Source: an uncultured Clostridia bacterium (GTDB lineage Bacteria > Bacillota > Clostridia > Oscillospirales > Ruminococcaceae). From it: a stretch of DNA of 64,000 bases. Location of the stretch: assembly GCA_947089135.1 (NCBI GenBank), contig CAMUJF010000003.1, forward strand, positions 1 through 64,000. The letters run 5' to 3'. The number at the start of each line of letters is the position of its first letter. Within the stretch, counting starts at the first letter, position 1. Below are positions 53,948 to 63,676 of this stretch, one piece after another. Made by a program: the position numbers and the translations under genes. The notes under the pieces were generated by a model. It was not told the origin of the DNA, did not search any database, and was given only the letters and a program-made list of their open reading frames with translations.

Positions 53948-55141
53948 TTATGAGTTTACGATATTTTTTCCTCTGTAACGTGCTATCGAATAAACGTCTT
54001 TATCGCCTCTGCCCGAAAGGTTTACGACCATGATCTCATCTTTATCCATTTGCGGAGCTATCTTCAAAGCCGCCGCAACGGCATGAGCAGACTCAATAGC
54101 AGGAATAATTCCCTCTGTTTTTGAAAGGTACTCAAATGCCGACACAGCTTCTTCATCGGTTATCGGAACATATTCCGCACGTCCCTTTTGGTGGAGCATA
54201 GCGTGCTCCGGACCTATTCCAGGGTAATCCAGTCCTGCGGAAATTGAGTATACAGGGTCGATCTGACCAAAATCATTTTGCAGGAACAAGGATTTCATTC
54301 CGTGGAAGATTCCCATGCTTCCTTTTGCCGCAGTAGCCGCGTGCTTACCCGATTCAACGCCGAGTCCTGCGGCTTCTGCGCCCACGAGCCGTACGTTTTC
54401 GTCTCCGATAAAGTCATAAAACGCTCCCATTGCGTTTGAACCTCCGCCTATGCAGGCAACGATGCAGTCGGGAAGCTTTCCTTCTTTTTCCATAAGCTGA
54501 GAGCGTATTTCCTCGGAAATTATTTTCTGGAAATCGCGTACCATAGTAGGGTAGGGGTGAGGACCCATGACCGAGCCTATGCAGTAAAAGGTTGTCTCGA
54601 CATTTTCAGCCCAGTCACGCATAGCAGCGTTGATAGCGTCCTTGAGAGTAGAAGTTCCCTCGCTTATTGAAGTAACCCCTGCTCCCAAAAGCTCCATTCT
54701 GTATACGTTCAGGGACTGCCGTTCAATGTCCTCCGCGCCCATGTATATTTGGCAATCCAAACCGAAAAGCGCACATGCGGTGGCGGTAGCAACTCCGTGC
54801 TGTCCCGCGCCGGTTTCTGCTATAACACGGGTCTTGCCCATGCGCTTTGCAAGGAGGATCTGTCCCAGTACATTGTTTATTTTGTGAGAACCTGTATGGT
54901 TCAAATCCTCACGCTTCAGATATATCTTTGCTCCGCCCAGCTCCTTGGACATCTTTTCAGCATAATACAGCATAGACGGTCTGCCTGCATAATCGCGGTA
55001 ATAGCGTTTAAGTTCCGCAATAAAATCGGGATCGTTTTTGTATTTTTCATAAGCCGCGTCAAGCTCGTTTACTGCGTTCATGACTGTTTCGGGAACGTAC
55101 TGTCCTCCGAAATCCCCGAAACGTCCTTTCTTTACGTTCAT
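53948..55141 (-). CDS. trpB: Tryptophan synthase beta subunit
   Basis: TrpB joins indole and serine with pyridoxal phosphate. The PLP lysine K87 lies in GSHKINN, and the phosphate-binding GGGSNA and the E-x-A-G catalytic segment (ETGAGQHG) are present. The 397-residue length is typical. The start at 55141 has AGGAGG 10 bases upstream; the longer reading frame is only the T-box leader. No other trp genes are adjacent. Confidence 0.96.
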   Translation of the reverse strand: MNVKKGRFGDFGGQYVPETVMNAVNELDAAYEKYKNDPDFIAELKRYYRDYAGRPSMLYYAEKMSKELGGAKIYLKREDLNHTGSHKINNVLGQILLAKRMGKTRVIAETGAGQHGVATATACALFGLDCQIYMGAEDIERQSLNVYRMELLGAGVTSISEGTSTLKDAINAAMRDWAENVETTFYCIGSVMGPHPYPTMVRDFQKIISEEIRSQLMEKEGKLPDCIVACIGGGSNAMGAFYDFIGDENVRLVGAEAAGLGVESGKHAATAAKGSMGIFHGMKSLFLQNDFGQIDPVYSISAGLDYPGIGPEHAMLHQKGRAEYVPITDEEAVSAFEYLSKTEGIIPAIESAHAVAAALKIAPQMDKDEIMVVNLSGRGDKDVYSIARYRGKNIVNS

Positions 55142-55203
55142 TTTGAAATTTCCTCCTTTAGAATTTGTATGATGTTTTTCGTAATATCGGGATACCAGAA
55201 GCT

Positions 55204-55571
55204 GTATCCGAAAATAAAAAAGAGGCTTACGATCCGTGACAGCCGAATATTTCGGCTGTCGGGACGATAAACCTCGTGGTGCCACCCAACATTTACGGAC
55301 ATAAAAAGCGTCCGCCTTTTTGGATACAAGCGAACGCATAATACTTTAAACATAATTAATCAAGTACGCAGCATACGCATAAATACCCTATCCACTAACG
55401 CAGGAAACGCGGCGCAGACTACTGAGCCGAAAACCGGCCGTTTGCCTTTGCTTCTCACAAATCCATTCACAGACACCGTTATGACCCGAACTCTCACCGC
55501 CGCCGGATTCTCTGATTCATCAGCATATCTGTTACTTACCTTTGTTCAACGAATTTAAAATATTAAATAAC
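55204..55571 (-). ncRNA. T-box riboswitch upstream of trpBA, probably tryptophan
   Basis: On the minus strand the T-box sequence GGGTGGCACCACG (plus 55275-55287) is followed by a long terminator (55222-55275; stem includes ACAGCCGAA with TTCGGCTGT) and a T-run. UGG triplets, the expected Trp specifier, lie at 55463-55465 (in GAATGGA) and 55392-55394. The leader, about 370 bases, is long for the family. Uncharged tRNA-Trp would permit read-through. Confidence 0.85.
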
Positions 55572-55577
55572 AATAAC

Positions 55578-55606
55578 ATTTTACGTCACAAAAAAACATT
55601 TGTCAA
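55578..55606 (-). promoter_or_regulatory. Promoter of the trpBA leader
   Basis: TTGACA and TAAAAT are 17 bases apart with an A/T-rich spacer. Transcription would begin near 55571. Confidence 0.75.
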
Positions 55607-55683
55607 GCATTTTTTTAAACTTTGTTGATTCTGTACAATTCTGCACTTGCTGCCATAGGCATAATCACAGCTTTGTACATACT

Positions 55684-57621
55684 TTATGATTTGCGGCTGG
55701 TTCTGTAGCTGAAGCCCTCTTCGCGCTTGTATTTTTCTTTTGCCTCAAACATTCTCTTGTCCGCCGCGGAAACCGCCTGTTCAACTGAGTCAAGTTCCGA
55801 AGCGTTTCCGAAATAAACGCCAAGGCTTATGCTTGTGGAATAAGGCTTGTTAGCGTTATTATTTATTTCCTTTAGGTACTTCTGAATAGCGGCGCAAATG
55901 CCGTCTATTTCTTCCTGTGAGGAAATGCTTCCGCTGACTATGACAAATTCGTCTCCGCCTATCCTGAAGCAGCAGTCGGAGTTTATCGCGTTTCTGAAAG
56001 CGTCCGCCGAAGCTTTTATGGCAAAGTCTCCCTCAACATGACCGAAAGTATCGTTGATATATTTAAGATTATTCATATCTCCGAGAATAAGTGTAAATTT
56101 TTCTCCGCGCTTTTTGGTCTCGTTAAGCGATTGCACCGCGTATAGGTTGAAGCCGTTTCTGTTGTATATTCCCGTAAGCAGGTCGGTAACGGCGTTGTCC
56201 TCCATTTTGCTGTAAAGAAACTGGAGGTTTTTCTGCCGTCTGAGACTTTCAAACGACGTACAGACATAGCGTATCCATTTGCGGTATGTGCTTGAATATG
56301 CGGCTGCTTTATTTCCGTAGGAGATGACTGCGTAGCCGAAGCACCTGTCGTTGAAGTGCAGCGGTCCGAAATAAAATGCCGCAGGAGCCGGACGCCGCTC
56401 ATAAAGGGCGGGGAGCATTTCCGACAGGTCAAAAGAGCGGTCAAGGTCGATAAAGTTTGTTCCCGCGTGTTTGTGCAAAGGAAGAAACATTTTTTTGGTG
56501 TATCCTTTTTTAAGGTAATTGCTGTTTTGATCGGTTTCACCCAGATTATCCCAGTTATCGCACACACAAAGATAGAAATGGTCAAATTCGCCGATTTGGT
56601 GAGCATACCAGCCGAGAGTTCCCAAATATTTTTCATAGTCTTTTTCGGAAATGAGAGCCTCAAGCATAAAATTATATGTAGAATCAAAGTCTCCGTAAAG
56701 ATCGCTGTCCCTCCAGCTTTTGTTTTTGGTACGCATTTTTTCGGCAATATTTACCGAGCATCCGCAGCTTTGGGCAATGCTTATCTCCGCGCTGCACGGG
56801 TCGTCGCTGAATTTTGTTCCGGTTATAAGGCTGTGCATGAATCTTACAGCACGGATACCCGTGTTTTCAGCGGGAATTTCAGACGAGGATATACTGGGAA
56901 CGTAATTTACGCCTGCTTCTATTGAATCGTAGCCTGTGACAGCTACGTCTTCGGGAATGCGAAATCCGTGGGCTTTCAAGGCTTCGCATATACTTACAGC
57001 CATAGTGTCGCTTGCGCATGCAATAGCCTGAGGCATTGGACGGTCGTCGTCAAGAAGAGCCTGAACGACCTCCTCGCCCTTGTTGTACCAGAAGTCCCCG
57101 TAAAAAACGCGGCTGCGGTCTATCGGCAGATTATGTTCTATCATAGCTTCAAAATAGCCGTTAAGGCGGTTCGTGGAATGGGGATGACCTTTGATACCGG
57201 TCATAAAAGCTATATCTGTGAGTCTGTGAACTTCTATGAGGTGAGAAACAAGCATTTTTATATTCTGAACATCGTCGGTAAAAATATTTTTAAAGCCGTC
57301 AGTGGCAATATCAACGGATACTACGGGCTTGCCGAATTTCTTTTTTATGTCTCTTTCCACACGATCGGCTATACCGCCGACCTGAAGCGTATCAGGAACG
57401 AAAATGATACCGTCGAGTACGGAGTAATTTATCATTGAAAAAATATTTGCGTCGCCCTCGTGCCACGCGTCGGACAGCTTATCTTTATTGAAAGTGGAAA
57501 AAACGGCTACGTCGTAGTTAAGCTCGAACGCCTGTGTAAGGATTCCTTCAAGCAGCTTTGCCTGATATGGAGCGTCGGATTGGGCAATAATGACGCCCAA
57601 AAGCTTTCTGAATTTTCGCAA
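55684..57621 (-). CDS. GGDEF diguanylate cyclase with LacI-type sugar-sensor domain
   Basis: Residues 1-280 resemble the periplasmic-binding-like ligand domain of LacI regulators (KKFGKPVVSVDI; ACASDTMAVSICEAL; VTGYDSIEAG) but have no HTH and no signal peptide. A helical middle follows, then a GGDEF domain with an intact GGDEF signature in FRIGGDEFVIV and LTGIYNRNGF. It should make cyclic di-GMP when a ligand binds. TTG 57621 is preferred, with GGAGG eight bases upstream; the frame extends to an ATG at 57675. No other c-di-GMP gene is near. Confidence 0.9.
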   Translation of the reverse strand: MRKFRKLLGVIIAQSDAPYQAKLLEGILTQAFELNYDVAVFSTFNKDKLSDAWHEGDANIFSMINYSVLDGIIFVPDTLQVGGIADRVERDIKKKFGKPVVSVDIATDGFKNIFTDDVQNIKMLVSHLIEVHRLTDIAFMTGIKGHPHSTNRLNGYFEAMIEHNLPIDRSRVFYGDFWYNKGEEVVQALLDDDRPMPQAIACASDTMAVSICEALKAHGFRIPEDVAVTGYDSIEAGVNYVPSISSSEIPAENTGIRAVRFMHSLITGTKFSDDPCSAEISIAQSCGCSVNIAEKMRTKNKSWRDSDLYGDFDSTYNFMLEALISEKDYEKYLGTLGWYAHQIGEFDHFYLCVCDNWDNLGETDQNSNYLKKGYTKKMFLPLHKHAGTNFIDLDRSFDLSEMLPALYERRPAPAAFYFGPLHFNDRCFGYAVISYGNKAAAYSSTYRKWIRYVCTSFESLRRQKNLQFLYSKMEDNAVTDLLTGIYNRNGFNLYAVQSLNETKKRGEKFTLILGDMNNLKYINDTFGHVEGDFAIKASADAFRNAINSDCCFRIGGDEFVIVSGSISSQEEIDGICAAIQKYLKEINNNANKPYSTSISLGVYFGNASELDSVEQAVSAADKRMFEAKEKYKREEGFSYRTSRKS

Positions 57622-57882
57622 AACAGTTCCCTCCGAAAAAGTGTTTTCTGTCCGTTTATAATAATATTTTAACATATCCTGACGATTTTGTCATCAGGCA
57701 ATTTTAAATTACTGTACAAATTTTAGCTGTAATATTTGTACATATCAAACAAAAACAATACAAAGCAAAAAAATATTTTACTAAACATAAACCGATAATT
57801 AACCAATAAATTGCTTTATTCGGATAACAGTTGTATCAATATCCTGCTGTTTATTTTTATTCATAGCAGCAGTAAGTGATAT

Positions 57883-59379
57883 TCAGAGCTGATCCGAAAT
57901 AACTACGGGTATTGTTCGGAGTACTGATCCGTTGTCCTTTCGTGAAATGATTATTTCGGCTTTTCCTGCGGCAGCCGATGACAGCAAAAAGTTTACGCCG
58001 AAGGACGCGCTGTTGCGGACTTTACAATCCGCAGATACCTCGTTTCCCGCACTGTCCCTGAATGTCAGTAAGGTATTTACTGGAGAAGATATATAGTCCG
58101 TTCCGGCAGTGCATGAAACGAGAAGAATGTCGTTTTTGCCGAATACGGAGGTGCAGTATCCATTTACTGACGTGTATCCGTCAACATACCAGCTTTCGTC
58201 GCTGCCAAGCTTTTCGGCGGCGGCTTTTTTCTTTTTTGAACTGTCGGAGTATGTGCTTAAAAGGGCAAATACAGACCTTGCGGAGGCGGGGTCTGATTCG
58301 ATGAGAGAGTCGCCCAGAGCGTAGCGCGCCTTATAGAGCATTTCCTCCGAGTTTTCGTATGTTCCGGCATTTCTGAACATATCGGCGGCCGTTGAAAAAT
58401 CATTATTCTCAAAGCATTTCATGCCGTATTCGTAGGCAATTTTGGGGAACAGCTCCCGCGAATCAAGATAGTCCGCAAGAAAGAAGAAGCCTCTTGCGGT
58501 TTCCTCGGACGCTCCATTTTTATCATATTCGGATTTAAAGTATTCATAGGCGCATTTTTCCGCAAGAGCGGCGGAATCCCTGTAATCACCGAGTTTACTG
58601 TAATTGTCGGCGGCGGTTTTCAGGTCTCCGTTTTTCTGCGCTTTGACCGCCCCTGTGTATCGGTATTCGCAGGCGGCGTCAAAGTTTCCGTATTTTTGTG
58701 ATATATCGGCGGCAGAGAAGTAGTCTCCGTTTTTAGCAAGCGCTTCCGCCCTGCGTTTGGCAGCAAGCTTTGCAAGCTCAGGCTTTCCCGCGGCGGCGTA
58801 TATTGAAGCCGCGGAGCGGAGGTTACCCTCGTCCGCGTAACCGTCCGCCATTCTGACCATACATTCAGCGGCAAGCAGATTGGAGTCTGCATAGCCGTCA
58901 AGTGCAGTGAACGCGTCGGCGGCTTCGGGGTAAAGTTCCTCGTCCATAAGTGCGAGAGCCGTTTCGTATCTGCATTTTCTGACGTAATCAGCGCTGTTTT
59001 TATAATCGCCCAGTTCGGAAAAAATTTTTTCGGCTTCGGAGGGATTTCCTTCCTCATAAAGCTTTTCTGCGTTAGAATAGCGTATTTTGGGTACGATAAA
59101 GCTTGCCAAGAGGAATGCTGAAACGGATATTGCAGCCGTGCACAGAATTGCTGCCGCTTTTAGAATACGCTTTTTCTCAAATATTGGGAATCTACGCTGC
59201 TTTGTGCGCTGTATATGCTGTGCTTCGGAAAAAATTTCCTGAGCCTTTACTACAAGCAAATCGTCCTCTGAATCAAATTTTCCGGCAAATTCTGAGCCGT
59301 TTCCCGTGTTTTTCCTGCCGCAGTAAGGACAGAATCTGGCTGTTTCACTTATTTTTTTTCCGCAGTATCCGCAGCGCAT
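57883..59379 (-). CDS. Zinc-ribbon membrane protein with tetratricopeptide-like repeats
   Basis: An N-terminal zinc ribbon (CGYCGKK and CPYCGRK, residues 3-22) is followed by a linker and one membrane helix (about 72-92). A long run of helical repeats follows (about 100-380), each with a GDYKNSADY or LDGYADS type core, and ends in a beta-rich domain. Zinc-ribbon/TPR proteins like this are common in Clostridia and may scaffold membrane complexes; no function is assigned. GGAGGCGGG precedes the ATG. Confidence 0.82.
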   Translation of the reverse strand: MRCGYCGKKISETARFCPYCGRKNTGNGSEFAGKFDSEDDLLVVKAQEIFSEAQHIQRTKQRRFPIFEKKRILKAAAILCTAAISVSAFLLASFIVPKIRYSNAEKLYEEGNPSEAEKIFSELGDYKNSADYVRKCRYETALALMDEELYPEAADAFTALDGYADSNLLAAECMVRMADGYADEGNLRSAASIYAAAGKPELAKLAAKRRAEALAKNGDYFSAADISQKYGNFDAACEYRYTGAVKAQKNGDLKTAADNYSKLGDYRDSAALAEKCAYEYFKSEYDKNGASEETARGFFFLADYLDSRELFPKIAYEYGMKCFENNDFSTAADMFRNAGTYENSEEMLYKARYALGDSLIESDPASARSVFALLSTYSDSSKKKKAAAEKLGSDESWYVDGYTSVNGYCTSVFGKNDILLVSCTAGTDYISSPVNTLLTFRDSAGNEVSADCKVRNSASFGVNFLLSSAAAGKAEIIISRKDNGSVLRTIPVVISDQL

Positions 59380-59409
59380 ATTCCCGCCTCCCGAAACAAA
59401 GTACTTATA

Positions 59410-59438
59410 AGTTTAACCCAATTTTTACCGAAAGTCAA
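59410..59438 (-). promoter_or_regulatory. Promoter of the zinc-ribbon TPR gene
   Basis: TTGACT and TAAACT are 17 bases apart, ending about 30 bases before the start codon. Confidence 0.65.
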
Positions 59439-59480
59439 GACAATTTGTTCCTTAATTGTGATATTAGTTGTGAAAAAATA

Positions 59481-59509
59481 TTGACAACTTTATTTTTTTG
59501 AAGTATAAT
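59481..59509 (+). promoter_or_regulatory. Promoter of secA
   Basis: TTGACA and TATAAT with a 17-base spacer give a strong consensus. An A/T-rich leader of about 75 bases follows. Confidence 0.85.
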
Positions 59510-59592
59510 TGTATATATCACGTCATATTTGTACTTTTGGATTATAATAAATGATAATTATGATGTTAAATAATAAAAGGTGGAATTAATTA

Positions 59593-62337
59593 ATGGGTAT
59601 TTTCGACGGGCTTTTCGGCAGCTACAGCAAAAGAGAGCTTGCAAAGATCGAGCCTATCAAGAACAAAGTCCTTGAGCTTGACGACGAATATTCGGCTATG
59701 TCCGAGGAAACATTGAAATCGCAGACCGGTATCTTAAAGGACAGGCTTGCAAAGGGCGAGACTCTTGACGATATTCTTCCCGAGGCGCTTGCCACGGTAA
59801 GGGAAGCTGCATGGAGAGTTCTGGGCAAAAAGCCGTTTCCCGTACAGATCATAGGCGCTATCGTTCTTAATCAGGGACGTATCGCCGAAATGAAAACCGG
59901 TGAGGGCAAAACTCTCGTTGCCTGCTGCGCTTCTTATCTTTGTGCTTTGGAGGGCAAAGGCGTTCATGTAGTTACCGTAAACGACTACCTGGCTAAGTTC
60001 CAGTCGGAGGAAATGGGCAAGGTGTACCGCTATCTCGGGCTGACTATCGGCTGTATCCTCCACGAGCTGAACAACGATCAGCGCCGTGAGGCTTACAGCT
60101 GCGATATAACATATGGTACAAACAATGAATTCGGATTTGATTACCTCCGAGACAACATGGTCATTTATAAAAAAGATAAGGTACAGCGCGAACACCATTT
60201 TGCTATTGTGGACGAGGTTGACTCAATTCTTATAGACGAGGCGAGAACTCCGCTTATTATTTCTGGACGCGGTGATAAATCTACGGAGTTATATACCCTT
60301 GCGGATAAGTTTGCCAAAACGCTGAAGCCCTATATTGTTGTGGAAATGGACAACAAGGTGGATCAGGAGGAAGCTTCCGAGAACAGCGACTATATCATAG
60401 ATGAAAAGGCTAAAACTGCCACTATCACGCGTCAGGGCGTTAAAAAGGCGGAGAAATACTTCAATGTTGTAAACCTGTTTGACGCGGATAACTCAACGCT
60501 TCTGCACCATGTAAATCAGGCTCTCAAGGCTAACGGCGTAATGAAGAACGATATTGATTACGTTGTCAAGGACGGCGAGGTAATCATTGTTGACGAGTTT
60601 ACCGGACGTCTTATGATGGGACGCCGCTTTAACGACGGTCTGCACCAGGCTATAGAGGCAAAAGAGGGCGTAAAAGTCGCTCACGAGTCCAAGACTTTGG
60701 CGAGCATTACGTTCCAGAACTATTTCCGCCTTTATAAAAGGCTTTCCGGCATGACGGGTACCGCCATGACCGAAGAGGAGGAATTCAAGGAGATCTATAA
60801 ACTGGACGTTATTGAGATACCCACAAACCGTCCTGTTCAGCGTAAAGACCACCCCGACGTTGTGTTCAAGACCGAGCATGGCAAATTTCTTGCTGCTATA
60901 CGCCAGATAGAGGAGTGCCATGAAAAGGGTCAGCCGGTGCTTGTTGGTACGGTATCTATAGAAAAGTCGGAAGTTCTTTCAAAAATGCTTTCCAAAAAGG
61001 GCATCAAGCATAATGTCCTTAATGCGAAGCAGCACGAAAAGGAAGCCGAGATAGTTGCTCAGGCGGGTAAGTACGGAGCTGTTACCATTGCCACAAACAT
61101 GGCGGGACGTGGTACCGACATCATTCTCGGCGGTAATGCCGAATTTATGGCGAAAGCCGAAATGAAAAAACAGGGTATGGAAGACGACATTATAAACGAG
61201 GCCATAAGCTATGCCGAGACGGATAACGAGGAGATCCTTAACGCCCGTAAGATATACCGCGATCTTTACGAGAAATACAACGCAGAAGTCAAAGAAAAGG
61301 CTGAAAAGGTCAAAGAGGCCGGCGGTCTGTTCATCTTGGGTACGGAGAGGCATGAGTCCAGACGTATCGACAACCAGCTCCGCGGACGTTCAGGCCGTCA
61401 GGGAGACGTGGGCGAAAGCCGCTTCTTCCTGTCCCTTGAGGACGATCTCATGCGTCTTTTCGGCGGCGACAGGATCACTGGTATGATGGAAGTCCTCAAG
61501 GTCGAGGAGGATATGCCTATCGAAGCTAAAATGCTGACAAAGGTCATTGAGTCTTCCCAAAAAAAGGTAGAGGGCAGAAACTTTGCTATCCGTAAAAATG
61601 TACTCAACTACGACGACGTTATGTCCGCCCAGAGGCAGATCATTTACAGCCAAAGAGCCAAGGTGCTTGACGGCGAGGATATTCACGAGTACATTCTTAA
61701 AATGATACAGGATATGATTTCCGAGACTGTCGACCAGTACCTTTTGGACGACGGTATAAAGGACGACTGGAATCTTGCCGGTCTGAGGGACAGATTTATG
61801 GGTCTGTTTACGGTAAACGAGGATTTCCGCTATACTACCGAAGAGCTTGAAAGCACTTCTAAACAGAATATTGTGGATAAGCTTGTAGGCAGAGCTATGG
61901 ATTTCTACAAACAAAAAGAGGAAAAGGTAGGTTCAGAGGTTCTTAGGGAACTTGAACGTGTTATCCTTCTTAAAATTGTTGATATCAAGTGGATGGCTCA
62001 TATTGACGATATGGAGGAACTGAAGCGAGGCATCGGCTTGCGCTCATACGGTCAGAAGAATCCTGTCGTAGAGTACCGTTTCGAGGGCTTTGAGATGTTT
62101 GACGCTATGGTCGAATCAATTCGTGAGGAAACTATCCGTTTGCTGTTTACAATTCAGCTTAAGCCCAACGAGCAGGCTCCAAAGCGCGAACAGGTAATGA
62201 AGCCTGAGGATACAGGCGGAGATGGTACTGTAGCAAATTCTCCGAGAAAAGTAAAGGGCAAGGTCGGCAGAAACGATCCGTGCCCCTGCGGAAGCGGCAA
62301 AAAATACAAGAAATGCTGCGGAATGGATCTGAAATAA
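59593..62337 (+). CDS. secA: Preprotein translocase ATPase SecA
   Basis: SecA drives proteins through SecYEG with ATP at the inner face of the membrane. Walker A (MKTGEGKT, near residue 103), the DEAD-like DEVDSILIDEA, the second nucleotide-binding domain (RGTDIILGG; GRSGRQGDVG) and the C-terminal zinc motif NDPCPCGSGKKYKKCCG are all present. The 914 residues are standard. AAAGGTGGAATT precedes the ATG. It is co-oriented with the DUF1015 gene 20 bases downstream. Confidence 0.97.
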   Translation: MGIFDGLFGSYSKRELAKIEPIKNKVLELDDEYSAMSEETLKSQTGILKDRLAKGETLDDILPEALATVREAAWRVLGKKPFPVQIIGAIVLNQGRIAEMKTGEGKTLVACCASYLCALEGKGVHVVTVNDYLAKFQSEEMGKVYRYLGLTIGCILHELNNDQRREAYSCDITYGTNNEFGFDYLRDNMVIYKKDKVQREHHFAIVDEVDSILIDEARTPLIISGRGDKSTELYTLADKFAKTLKPYIVVEMDNKVDQEEASENSDYIIDEKAKTATITRQGVKKAEKYFNVVNLFDADNSTLLHHVNQALKANGVMKNDIDYVVKDGEVIIVDEFTGRLMMGRRFNDGLHQAIEAKEGVKVAHESKTLASITFQNYFRLYKRLSGMTGTAMTEEEEFKEIYKLDVIEIPTNRPVQRKDHPDVVFKTEHGKFLAAIRQIEECHEKGQPVLVGTVSIEKSEVLSKMLSKKGIKHNVLNAKQHEKEAEIVAQAGKYGAVTIATNMAGRGTDIILGGNAEFMAKAEMKKQGMEDDIINEAISYAETDNEEILNARKIYRDLYEKYNAEVKEKAEKVKEAGGLFILGTERHESRRIDNQLRGRSGRQGDVGESRFFLSLEDDLMRLFGGDRITGMMEVLKVEEDMPIEAKMLTKVIESSQKKVEGRNFAIRKNVLNYDDVMSAQRQIIYSQRAKVLDGEDIHEYILKMIQDMISETVDQYLLDDGIKDDWNLAGLRDRFMGLFTVNEDFRYTTEELESTSKQNIVDKLVGRAMDFYKQKEEKVGSEVLRELERVILLKIVDIKWMAHIDDMEELKRGIGLRSYGQKNPVVEYRFEGFEMFDAMVESIREETIRLLFTIQLKPNEQAPKREQVMKPEDTGGDGTVANSPRKVKGKVGRNDPCPCGSGKKYKKCCGMDLK

Positions 62338-62357
62338 TTTGGGATTGGAGTCCGAAA

Positions 62358-63644
62358 ATGGCTGAAATTAAAGCTTTCAAAGGTATGAGATATACGGATA
62401 ACGGCGGAACGCTTGATACGCTTGTGTGTCCTCCGTATGATATAATTTCCGATGCTCAGCGCGGGGAATACATCGAAAAGAATCCATATAATATAATCCG
62501 TCTGGAACTGCCCAAGGGCGGTGATGAGCGGTATACAGAAGCAGGAGATACGCTTGACAAATGGCTTGAAAATGAAATTCTTGCCTGTGACGACGAAGAA
62601 AGCGTTTACGTTTATGAGATGCAGTTTACGGCAAACGGCGCAAGGCGCTCTCTGAAAGGATTTGTGACTCTTGTGAAGCTTACGGATTTTTCCGAGGGAA
62701 TAGTTCTTCCTCACGAGGAGACTCTTTCTAAAGCCAAGCAGGACAGATTTGACCTTATGAGCGAGACTTTCTGCAATTTCAGTCAGATATACTCCCTCTA
62801 CATGGACGGGGACAAGATTGTTTACAATATGATTGACGGTTGCTCAAAGGGTACGCCGGATATGGAGATCACCGACGGAGACGGTACTGTTCACAGAATG
62901 TGGAGGGTTTCCGACGGAGATATGATCTCAAGGCTTACGGCGGCTTTTGCTGACAAGAAGCTTTACATTGCCGACGGTCACCACCGCTATGAGACGGCTC
63001 TTAACTTTCATAAAAGTCTTTGCGCCGAGGGAAAAGCTGTTCCCGGAGATCAGAGCGGCTATATTATGATGATGTTGGTCAATATGGAAAATCCCGGATT
63101 GGTGGTTTTTCCCACTCACAGGATAGTTCACGGCCTTGCAGAGTTTGACGCTGAAAAAATTATTGATGAGTGTAAAAATTACTTTACTGTTGCCGAAGCT
63201 CCCGACGAGGGACGTATGCAGGCGGCACTTAATAAGGCTTACGACGAGGGTAAAAAAGCTTTCGCTATGTACGTCGGCGCGGGAAAGTGCTTTGTTATGA
63301 CTTTAAAAGATGAAAATGCTGTGAAGAGGCTGCTTCCGGATATGTCGGAGGCTTACTGCGGTTTGGATGTTTCGGTGCTGCACAGCCTTGTGCTTGAGAG
63401 AATTTTCGGGATCGATAAGGAAAATATGGCAAATCAGAAAAATCTCGGCTATACCCGTTCCCGCGAGGAGGCTTTGAGAGCAGTGGATATGGACGGTGCG
63501 GACTGCTCATTTATCCTGAATCCTACAAAGGTTTCGGAAATCAGGGATGTTGCGGCTGCGGGCGAGAAGATGCCGCAGAAATCCACTTATTTCTATCCCA
63601 AGCTCATAACTGGACTTGTAATGAACAAATTTGGTGAAAAATAA
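62358..63644 (+). CDS. DUF1015 family protein
   Basis: The 428-residue protein matches DUF1015: a KGMRYTD/CPPYDIIS N-terminal segment, YNIIRLELPKG and the DGHHRYETALNF motif near residue 208. The family is widespread, often annotated as related to a serine kinase for cysteine biosynthesis, but this is not shown for the branch here. The start at 62358 has GGAG seven bases upstream; the longer frame overlaps secA. It is followed by the epimerase gene. Confidence 0.9.
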   Translation: MAEIKAFKGMRYTDNGGTLDTLVCPPYDIISDAQRGEYIEKNPYNIIRLELPKGGDERYTEAGDTLDKWLENEILACDDEESVYVYEMQFTANGARRSLKGFVTLVKLTDFSEGIVLPHEETLSKAKQDRFDLMSETFCNFSQIYSLYMDGDKIVYNMIDGCSKGTPDMEITDGDGTVHRMWRVSDGDMISRLTAAFADKKLYIADGHHRYETALNFHKSLCAEGKAVPGDQSGYIMMMLVNMENPGLVVFPTHRIVHGLAEFDAEKIIDECKNYFTVAEAPDEGRMQAALNKAYDEGKKAFAMYVGAGKCFVMTLKDENAVKRLLPDMSEAYCGLDVSVLHSLVLERIFGIDKENMANQKNLGYTRSREEALRAVDMDGADCSFILNPTKVSEIRDVAAAGEKMPQKSTYFYPKLITGLVMNKFGEK

Positions 63645-63676
63645 ATATTACTATAAAAGGAAGATGAAGATTTTGT

